Made by a program: the position numbers and the translations under genes
Origin: Campylobacteraceae bacterium
GTDB lineage: Bacteria > Campylobacterota > Campylobacteria > Campylobacterales > Sulfurovaceae
DNA length: 7,083 bases
Direction: 5' to 3'
NCBI GenBank assembly: GCA_027030605.1
Contig: JALVEV010000271.1
Coordinates: 1-7,083 of the forward strand
Shown: positions 1 through 4,870 of the stretch, piece after piece
Position numbering within the stretch: the stretch's first letter is position 1
How the letters are laid out: every line of letters starts with the position of its first letter
Notes under the pieces: generated by a model
Told to the model about the DNA's origin: nothing
Database searches by the model: none
The model's input: only the letters and a program-made list of their open reading frames with translations

Positions 1-141
1 TTGAGTGTAGGTGGTTCATTGGTTCACTACTATGAACTCTTTTCTCAAAAAACTAACAACGCTTTATCAATTAACCAAAAAGAGTACTCTATTGCCTTGA
101 TAGAGAACCGAATAACCCAACTACTAGGAGAGATAGAATGA
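1..141 (+). CDS. C-terminal end of an upstream protein, possibly a TolC-family outer-membrane efflux channel (partial)
   Basis: Frame 1 is open from the window edge to a TGA at 139-141 and gives 46 residues ending in ITQLLGEIE. The stretch looks helical, with regularly spaced Leu, Ile and Tyr, as in the last helix of TolC-like channels, but it is too short for a firm family call. The stop overlaps the next start in an ATGA arrangement (138-141), so the two genes are probably translationally coupled. Since the next gene is a CusB-like periplasmic adaptor, an outer-membrane channel is the natural partner, and that context carries most of the assignment. The gene's start lies outside the window. 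Confidence 0.5.
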   Translation: MSVGGSLVHYYELFSQKTNNALSINQKEYSIALIENRITQLLGEIE

Positions 142-1112
142 AAAAGATAGTGTTAGCCTTGGTTCTACTAAGTATGGTTCATGCTGTAACCGTTGAACAA
201 CTTTTTAATGTTAAGACAGTTAAAGTAAAAAAAGAGAGAGTTGAGATAAGCAAAACATATAACGGTTATGCACAGATAGCTGATGATAAAATCTACTCTA
301 TTACCTTAACCCATGATGGATTTGTACGAAAGGTTCAAGCTAATAATATCTATGATAAAGTAATTAAAGGCGAAAAGCTCTTTGAAATTTATTCTCCTGA
401 GGTCTATAAAGCTCAGATAGAACTGCTTTCAGCCAAAAAAGTAAGTAGAGCATTAGCCAAAGAGATAGAGACAAAACTAAAGCTCTATGATGTCTCTGAA
501 CGAAATATAAAGATGATAAAACGAGCCAATAGAGCCTTTAAGTATCTTCCTTATTATTCACCTTATTCAGGTGTGGTCATTGCAACCTCTATTAGTGAGG
601 GGTCTTCGTTAAAAAAAGGGGTAGAGGTCTATAGATTAGCTGACCTATCTACTCTTTGGGTGGTTGCAAAGGCTTATGAGTCCGATAGAGCTTACATAAA
701 CCAAGGCTCAAAAGTAGAGGTAACCTTTAATGGCAACAAAGAGGTCTACCATGCAACTGTTGATTTTGTCTATCCTATTGTAGATAAGGTCAATAAAACA
801 ATAGACTTTCGCATTACTCTAAAGAACCCAAAAGGTAAGATTCAACCTAATTCTTATGCTACTATTAAAACTATTTCAAGTAGTCAAAGTAGACTTATAT
901 TGCCTACAACAGCTGTTGTAACTAAAGGGAGTCGTCATATTGTCTTTTTGCCTAGTGAGTATGAGGGAGAGTACAGAAGTAAAGAGATAGAGGCTAAGAG
1001 AATTTCTAGTTCTAAGTTTGAGGTGCTTTCTGGGTTGAAAGAGGGTGATGTGGTGGTTAATAACTCTCTGTTTTTGATTGATTCGGATTTAGTTATTAAT
1101 GGGGAGGATTAA
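138..1112 (+). CDS. Periplasmic adaptor (membrane fusion protein) of a CusB-like metal/RND efflux system
   Basis: This 324-residue protein has a signal peptide (residues 1-16, cleavage likely after MVHA). It then shows the HlyD/CusB order: a first lipoyl-like half (about 61-89, containing GFVRKV and a YSPEV segment), a short helical hairpin (about 90-130), the second lipoyl half (about 139-175, YSPYSGVV followed by LADLSTLWV), a beta-barrel (about 175-245) and a membrane-proximal domain ending in VLSGLKEGDVVV. SP-SGVV and ADLSTLWV are typical of CusB-type adaptors. Family members bridge an inner-membrane pump and a TolC-like channel. It is shorter than typical CusB (about 400 residues), and I see no N-terminal heavy-metal-binding domain or Met cluster. 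The start is supported by AGGAGA at 126-131 and by the ATGA overlap with the upstream gene. The next gene is a permease rather than an RND pump. Metal specificity cannot be read from the sequence. Confidence 0.85.
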   Translation: MKKIVLALVLLSMVHAVTVEQLFNVKTVKVKKERVEISKTYNGYAQIADDKIYSITLTHDGFVRKVQANNIYDKVIKGEKLFEIYSPEVYKAQIELLSAKKVSRALAKEIETKLKLYDVSERNIKMIKRANRAFKYLPYYSPYSGVVIATSISEGSSLKKGVEVYRLADLSTLWVVAKAYESDRAYINQGSKVEVTFNGNKEVYHATVDFVYPIVDKVNKTIDFRITLKNPKGKIQPNSYATIKTISSSQSRLILPTTAVVTKGSRHIVFLPSEYEGEYRSKEIEAKRISSSKFEVLSGLKEGDVVVNNSLFLIDSDLVINGED

Positions 1113-1151
1113 AGAGTAATCTGATATAAATAGAAGATAAAAGGATATTTA

Positions 1152-2297
1152 ATGGAACACATAACACTTTTTTTAAACGCATTGGTTGACCTAAGCAATG
1201 CAATGGCTCCCTACATCTTGTTTGGGCTTGTTTTTGCAGGAGTTCTACATGAGCTTGTGCCTGAGACCTTGGTGACTAAACATTTAGGTAAAGAGAATAT
1301 TTGGTCGGTGATTAAGTCAACAGTTTTTGGAATACCTCTGCCTGTTTGCTCTTGTGGGGTTATTCCTCTAGCAACAAGTATTAAGAAATCAGGAGCTTCA
1401 AAAGGGGCGACGCTTTCGTTTCTTATCTCGACACCTATTACAGGGGTAGACTCGATTATGGCTACTTATGGAATCTTTGGATGGATATTTACGATTTATA
1501 GAGCGATAACCTCTATGATTATTGCTATGGTAGCAGGGATTTTAACTAATTTCCTAGACAAAGAAGAAGAGAAAACAAAATCTGCATTTAATCTAACCCC
1601 AAATGTAGGGGTGACCTCTGTGTCTACCCAATCTTCAATCTCAACATCATTTGGTTTATCACCTACTGTAGGGGCGACCTCCGTGTCTGCCCAATCTTGT
1701 TGTAGTTCCGAAACTTCATGTTGTAGTTCAAATGGAGCAAAAAAAGAGAATTTTATAGTTCGTGTCTATAACTATGCTTTTGGAACGCTTTTAAAAGATA
1801 TTGCACAACCTCTCTTTTGGGGTTTAATCTTAGGAGCATTAATCACCGTTGCTATGCCCTCTAATCTTAGTGAACTATTGGTAGAGTACTCTTGGCTTTC
1901 ATATATTATAGTAATTCTTATTGCCGTACCAATGTATGTTTGTGCTACAGCTTCTCTTCCTATTGCAGCTGGTTTAATGCTCTCTGGTGTCTCAGCAGGT
2001 GCAGCGTTTGTCTTTCTTTCAGCAGGACCTGCTACTAACACAGTTACTATGGGTGTGGTAAAAAAGATGTTAGGTACACGCTCTTTATATATCTATTTAG
2101 GGAGTATTATTGTAGGAAGTACTCTTTTTGGTTTTGGGCTTGACTATCTCTTCTCCACATCAGAGATTGACCCTAAAACTTTAGTGCATATGGGGGAACA
2201 TGCTGGGTTTATTGCTGTTATCTCTAGCATTTTACTTTGGTTCTTTGTGGGGTATTATATTTTAAAGCCATATTTTTCAAAAATGCTACCTAAGTAG
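1152..2297 (+). CDS. SO_0444/ArsP-like permease, probable Cu/Zn or other heavy-metal efflux transporter
   Basis: This 381-residue inner-membrane protein has two blocks of hydrophobic helices (about 18-135 and 215-375) joined by a polar loop (about 136-205). Family hallmarks are PVCSCGVIPLA with Cys66 and Cys68, the STPITGVDS segment at 93-101, a second Cys motif VCATASLPIAAG with Cys264, and LSAGPATNT. These match the SO_0444-type permeases (DUF318/ArsP relatives), which are annotated as Cu/Zn efflux proteins. The loop carries paired cysteines (183, 184, 190, 191) in two CCSS motifs, suitable for binding a soft metal, and upstream of them two copies of a Ser/Thr-rich repeat. AAGGA at 1141-1145 lies six bases before the ATG. 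The 39-base gap after the adaptor gene suggests co-transcription, and a terminator overlaps the stop. Export of a thiophilic metal or metalloid is the likely role; the substrate is not determined. Confidence 0.85.
   Translation: MEHITLFLNALVDLSNAMAPYILFGLVFAGVLHELVPETLVTKHLGKENIWSVIKSTVFGIPLPVCSCGVIPLATSIKKSGASKGATLSFLISTPITGVDSIMATYGIFGWIFTIYRAITSMIIAMVAGILTNFLDKEEEKTKSAFNLTPNVGVTSVSTQSSISTSFGLSPTVGATSVSAQSCCSSETSCCSSNGAKKENFIVRVYNYAFGTLLKDIAQPLFWGLILGALITVAMPSNLSELLVEYSWLSYIIVILIAVPMYVCATASLPIAAGLMLSGVSAGAAFVFLSAGPATNTVTMGVVKKMLGTRSLYIYLGSIIVGSTLFGFGLDYLFSTSEIDPKTLVHMGEHAGFIAVISSILLWFFVGYYILKPYFSKMLPK
1585..1635 (+). repeat. In-frame palindromic repeat, copy 1, in the permease loop
   Basis: This 51-bp unit matches 1648-1698 at 41 of 51 positions by my alignment. 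The 3' core (1604-1635) matches at 29 of 32. The core can form a hairpin: GGGT (1609-1612) pairs with ACCC (1626-1629) and GAC (1613-1615) with GTC (1622-1624), with one bulged T at 1625. It encodes residues 145-161, including the peptide VGVTSVSTQS. Its position within an open frame resembles palindromic elements found inside genes in other bacteria, but I cannot name its family. Confidence 0.75.
1648..1698 (+). repeat. In-frame palindromic repeat, copy 2, in the permease loop
   Basis: This second copy lies exactly 63 bp (21 codons) downstream of the first and is read in the same frame (residues 166-182, including VGATSVSAQS). Its hairpin pairs GGGC (1672-1675) with GCCC (1689-1692) and GAC (1676-1678) with GTC (1685-1687), again with one bulged T at 1688. 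Compared with copy 1, both sides of one stem pair changed (T1612-A1626 became C1675-G1689), so pairing is kept although both changes alter the amino acid. Confidence 0.75.
1698..1729 (+). repeat. Duplicated Cys-Cys-Ser-Ser motif (11-bp direct repeat, 21-bp period)
   Basis: TGTTGTAGTTC occurs at 1698-1708 and again at 1719-1729, a seven-codon spacing. It encodes CCSS-ETS-CCSS (residues 183-193), with cysteines at 183, 184, 190 and 191. Short Cys-rich loops of this sort are plausible metal-binding sites on the cytoplasmic side of a metal exporter. The near-identical nucleotide sequence suggests recent local duplication. Confidence 0.7.
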
Positions 2298-2304
2298 CAT
2301 TTTT
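2279..2304 (+). terminator. Intrinsic terminator overlapping the permease stop codon
   Basis: A perfect 11-bp stem (2279-2289 with 2294-2304) closes a CTAA loop (2290-2293) and runs into a T-rich stretch. The core is ATGCTAC/GTAGCAT. The permease stop TAG (2295-2297) lies in the right arm, so the hairpin includes the last codons. The arms start with A residues and end with T residues, so it may work in both directions, although no converging gene is present here. Confidence 0.85.
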
Positions 2305-2321
2305 TTCTTCTCTCTTTGCTC

Positions 2322-2327
2322 TATAAT
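2322..2327 (+). promoter_or_regulatory. Predicted -10 box of the yfdX-like gene promoter
   Basis: A perfect TATAAT lies after the terminator and 61 bp before the next start codon. There is no good TTGACA-type -35 box; the upstream sequence is T/C-rich. Campylobacterota vegetative promoters commonly lack a conserved -35. Transcription would begin near 2334. Confidence 0.6.
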
Positions 2328-2338
2328 CCTTTTTGAGT

Positions 2339-2355
2339 TTAGTCACCTAGACTAA
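2339..2355. promoter_or_regulatory. Inverted repeat, candidate operator or leader hairpin upstream of the yfdX-like gene
   Basis: TTAGTC (2339-2344) and GACTAA (2350-2355) form a perfect 6-bp inverted repeat around a 5-base centre (ACCTA). It falls just downstream of the predicted transcription start (about +5 to +21), a common place for a repressor site. The arms are short, so it could be chance. Confidence 0.35.
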
Positions 2356-2388
2356 GCAATTTTAATAAAAAATAAGAAGGATTGACAA

Positions 2389-3285
2389 ATGAAAAAAACA
2401 ATATTATCTACATTGGTATCGGCACTACTTTTAAGCTCAGTTGCAGTAGCAGATGAACATAAAAACTTAACAAGTAAAGAGGTGAGTGCAAAAGCGACTC
2501 AGACAGCAACTAAAAAAGCAAAAGATAATAAAGTAAAATTGGTTCAAGAGGCACTAGAATCACTTAAACTTTCAGCTAAAGCAGTTGATGAGTTAAATAA
2601 AAATAAGGTAGATGAAGCTAAAAAAAGTGTTGAGTTAGCACTTGGAAAACTAGAGTCAATTTTAGCATCTGAACATACACCAAAGCTTTTACCTATTGAG
2701 AATCAAATTGTGGTTAAAAATTTTGTAGGGACAGCAGATGATGTAAAGAGAGCATTAGCAGAGGTTAAAACACTTTTAGGTCTTGGAAAAGTGCAAGAGG
2801 CAGGAGAACTTCTAATCTCTCTACAGAGTGAACTAGACATTACTACTGTTAGTTTACCTTTAGCCTCTTATCCTGATGCCTTGAAACTAGCATCTAAATA
2901 CCTAATAGAGAAGCATCCAGCAAAGGCTAAACATGTTTTAGAGATTGCTCTAAACACTTTTGCACAAGATGAGCAGATTATTCCTATTCCATTAATTAAT
3001 GCAGTAGAGTTAGTAGCTGTGGCTTCGAAAATTGCAAAAGAGGACAAGGAACAAGCACTTAAACACTTAGCAATGGCAAAAGATGACCTAAAAAAAGCTG
3101 AACTCTTAGGGTATATTAGTAGTAGTACAACAACCTATAAGCAGTTAGATGAATTAATTGAGAAGACTGAAAAAGAGGTAAAGGGTCCAAATAAAGCAGA
3201 GAAACTCTTTAAAGAGTTAGGAGAGAAGCTAAGTGAGTTTAAAAATAAGATTTTATCAACTCATGATAAAAGTGAGAAAAAATAG
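2389..3285 (+). CDS. Secreted YfdX-family protein
   Basis: This 298-residue protein has a clear Sec signal peptide (residues 1-21, cleavage after SSVAVA). The mature part is mostly charged amphipathic helix and matches the YfdX family: a KLVQEALESLKLSAKAV segment (about 50-66), an IENQIVVKNFVG segment, TVSLPLASYPDALKLA in the middle, and the LNTFAQDEQIIPIPLINA segment. The E. coli YfdX gene is part of the acid/multidrug regulator EvgA regulon, and YfdX has been described as a periplasmic protein with chaperone-like activity; its function here is inferred only. The protein is longer than E. coli YfdX (about 210 residues), with a Lys/Glu-rich tail after about 262. AGAAGGA at 2375-2381 is seven bases before the ATG. 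It has its own promoter, is separated from the efflux genes by a terminator, and has no clear terminator of its own. It may serve periplasmic stress tolerance. Confidence 0.85.
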   Translation: MKKTILSTLVSALLLSSVAVADEHKNLTSKEVSAKATQTATKKAKDNKVKLVQEALESLKLSAKAVDELNKNKVDEAKKSVELALGKLESILASEHTPKLLPIENQIVVKNFVGTADDVKRALAEVKTLLGLGKVQEAGELLISLQSELDITTVSLPLASYPDALKLASKYLIEKHPAKAKHVLEIALNTFAQDEQIIPIPLINAVELVAVASKIAKEDKEQALKHLAMAKDDLKKAELLGYISSSTTTYKQLDELIEKTEKEVKGPNKAEKLFKELGEKLSEFKNKILSTHDKSEKK

Positions 3286-3318
3286 TAAAAGAGTTGTTAC
3301 TTTAAATATTTCTTAAGC

Positions 3319-3324
3319 TATAAT
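3319..3324 (+). promoter_or_regulatory. Predicted -10 box of the mqo promoter
   Basis: TATAAT is preceded by a T-rich, phased stretch (CTTTAAATATTTCTTAAGC), which fits the Campylobacterota vegetative promoter style. A weak TTGTTA lies at 3294-3299 with a 19-base spacer. Transcription would start near 3331, about 31 bases before the ATG. Confidence 0.6.
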
Positions 3325-3361
3325 TGCATTTCATAAAATATTTAATATTAGGAAATGCAAT
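3323..3361. promoter_or_regulatory. 10-bp inverted repeat spanning the -10 edge and the mqo ribosome-binding site
   Basis: ATTGCATTTC (3323-3332) is perfectly complementary to GAAATGCAAT (3352-3361), with 19 bases between. The left arm begins at the end of the -10 box, and the right arm covers part of the AGGA ribosome-binding site (3350-3353) and ends at the base before the ATG. The left arm mostly precedes the predicted transcription start, so a protein-binding site fits better than an mRNA hairpin unless transcription starts further upstream. The centre holds two AATATT words (3337-3342, 3344-3349). Confidence 0.4.
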
Positions 3362-4732
3362 ATGCTTATTAATAAACTTTTCGACACTGCTATTGTAGGT
3401 GGTGGTGTTGCTGGAACTTCACTTCTTTTTACCCTTGCTCGTTATACTGACTTAAAAAACATTATACTCTTTGAAAAGTATGATGAGGTAAGTCAACTCA
3501 ACTCTAATCCTAAAGCAAATTCACAAACTTTACATGTTGGAGATATTGAAAGTAATTATACTTTTGAGAAAGCTAAAAAAGTTAAACGTGCCTCCTCTAT
3601 GGTCTCTAATTATATTCAAAACTTTGGTGAGGTTGACCGTTGTGGTTTTAGAGGTGACAAGATGCTCTTGGCTGTTGGTGAAGAGGAGATAGCCCAACTT
3701 AAAGCTCGTTATGAGGAGTTTAAAGAGCTCTATCCTTACCTTGAACTGTGGGATGAGGAGTTTTTAAGAGAGTTTGAACCAAATCTACTTAAAGGACGAA
3801 CTGAACCTATTTTAGCGATGGGAGCTAGAGGACAGATAACTACAGTAGACTATAAGAGCTTAAGTGAAAGTTTTGTTCAAGAAGCTTTAGATACAGATAA
3901 GAATATTCAGATGCGTTATCATGAAGAGGTAACAAAGATAGAGCGTGATGAGGATGGAAACTATAAGATTACTACCGATACCACCATGTTTAGAGCTAAA
4001 TCTGTTGTGGTTAATGCTGGTGCTTACTCTTTACTTTTTGCACAATCTATGGGGTATGGAAAAGAGTATGCTATCTTACCGATTGGAGGCTCTTTCTTCT
4101 TTACTAAAGAGAAATTTTTAGACTCTAAAGTCTATACTATGCAGAACCCAAAATTACCTTTTGCCGCTGTTCATGCTGACCCTGATTGTACTAAAGATTG
4201 GAATACCCGTTTTGGACCAACTGCATTTGCTCTACCTAAGTTAGAGCGTTATCATGCACTTCATCTTCGAGATTTAGTTTCTGCACTTAATATTGATAAA
4301 TCAGTAACTAAGGTCTATATGAATCTCTTTAGAGATAAAACCATTCGTCGATATATTTTAAAGAACTTTTTAGAAGAGGTTCCACACTTTGGCAAAGAGA
4401 TATTTATACGTGATGCACGTAAAATTCTTCCTTCTATTAGTGCTGATGATTTAGAGTTTGCTGAGGGTTATGGTGGAATGCGTCCACAAATTATAGATAA
4501 GAAAAAACAAGAGTTACTTTTAGGAGAAGCTAAAATAGAGGAGGATGGACTCATTTTTAATATGACTCCAAGTCCAGGGGCAACAAGCTCTCTTTCTATT
4601 GCTCTCCAAGATGCTCAAAGTATCTGTAATGTTTTAGGTGCAACATTTGATACTTTTAAACATAAGAGTGAGATAGAGTTGCTCCAACAAACCAGTAATG
4701 AGGAACTACTTCAAGAGAAGAAATTAGCATAA
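3362..4732 (+). CDS. mqo: Malate:quinone oxidoreductase (FAD-dependent)
   Basis: This 456-residue protein starts with an FAD-binding Rossmann motif, AIVGGGVAG (Gly13, Gly15, Gly18), followed by the acidic FEK at the end of the second strand. The next segment, NSNPKANSQTLHVGDIESNYT, resembles the segment seen in Helicobacter and Campylobacter Mqo proteins. A C-terminal FAD-contact region reads SPGATSSLSIALQDA. Length fits the roughly 450-500 residue family. The enzyme oxidises malate to oxaloacetate at the inner face of the membrane and passes electrons to quinone, serving both the TCA cycle and the respiratory chain. There is no membrane helix, as expected for a peripheral enzyme. AGGA at 3350-3353 is eight bases before the ATG. 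The gene seems to be transcribed alone, with its own promoter before it and a new promoter after it. A related L-2-hydroxyacid quinone dehydrogenase cannot be excluded. Confidence 0.85.
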   Translation: MLINKLFDTAIVGGGVAGTSLLFTLARYTDLKNIILFEKYDEVSQLNSNPKANSQTLHVGDIESNYTFEKAKKVKRASSMVSNYIQNFGEVDRCGFRGDKMLLAVGEEEIAQLKARYEEFKELYPYLELWDEEFLREFEPNLLKGRTEPILAMGARGQITTVDYKSLSESFVQEALDTDKNIQMRYHEEVTKIERDEDGNYKITTDTTMFRAKSVVVNAGAYSLLFAQSMGYGKEYAILPIGGSFFFTKEKFLDSKVYTMQNPKLPFAAVHADPDCTKDWNTRFGPTAFALPKLERYHALHLRDLVSALNIDKSVTKVYMNLFRDKTIRRYILKNFLEEVPHFGKEIFIRDARKILPSISADDLEFAEGYGGMRPQIIDKKKQELLLGEAKIEEDGLIFNMTPSPGATSSLSIALQDAQSICNVLGATFDTFKHKSEIELLQQTSNEELLQEKKLA

Positions 4733-4751
4733 TAGTTTCATTTCTTTACTT

Positions 4752-4757
4752 TATAAT
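4752..4757 (+). promoter_or_regulatory. Predicted -10 box of the cytidylyltransferase-oxidoreductase operon
   Basis: TATAAT lies 19 bases after the mqo stop, with a T-rich region before it and no clear -35 box. Transcription would start near 4764 and give a 5' leader of about 107 nt. I see no hairpin terminator between mqo and this box, so read-through from mqo is possible. Confidence 0.5.
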
Positions 4758-4812
4758 ATAAATAGTCAATTCTTATAGTTAAGAGTGGTTATTTCTAGGT
4801 GATTCTATGCTA

Positions 4813-4864
4813 CTCTTTTATAAACCTGATTACGATTCTCTATCGAATTCAGTTTATAAAGGGG
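4813..4864 (+). promoter_or_regulatory. Leader hairpin that pairs the ribosome-binding site (candidate translational switch)
   Basis: TTTATAAAC (4817-4825) pairs perfectly with GTTTATAAA (4852-4860). The helix can extend by four more pairs: C4813-G4864, U4814-G4863, C4815-G4862 and U4816-G4861, two of which are wobble. This 13-bp stem takes in most of the AAGGGGA ribosome-binding site (4859-4865). The 26-base interior holds a small hairpin, CGAT (4833-4836) with ATCG (4842-4845). A weaker upstream hairpin, TCTTA/TAAGA, sits at 4771-4784. The long AU-rich stem over a strong binding site resembles temperature- or protein-controlled translation switches, but it matches no riboswitch class I recognise. 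Confidence 0.45.
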
Positions 4865-4865
4865 A
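4859..4865 (+). promoter_or_regulatory. Ribosome-binding site that fixes the start of the fusion gene at 4871
   Basis: AAGGGGA lies five bases before ATG 4871. The in-frame GTG at 4799 would add 24 hydrophobic residues unlike any TagD N-terminus, and the sequence before it (TTTCTAG) is not a good binding site. The ATG at 4871 gives MKNKKTVITYGTYDMLHIGH, which starts like TagD. Confidence 0.85.
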
Positions 4866-4870
4866 TTGCT

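Noticed and set aside
1122..1131. TGATATAAAT as an internal promoter before the permease
   Set aside because: Transcription would start only about 15 bases before the ATG. Co-transcription with the adaptor is the simpler reading.
1772..2041. 89-residue open frame on the minus strand
   Set aside because: It lies wholly inside the well-supported permease gene, has no binding site or known domain, and reads as the reverse complement of conserved helices.
3260..3285. CTCA/TGAG repeat at the end of the yfdX-like gene as a terminator
   Set aside because: The stem has only four pairs and no T-tract follows.
4799..4870. In-frame GTG start adding 24 residues to the fusion protein
   Set aside because: The added residues do not fit the family N-terminus, the site before the GTG is poor, and AAGGGGA before ATG 4871 is strong. 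This stretch is better read as a structured leader.
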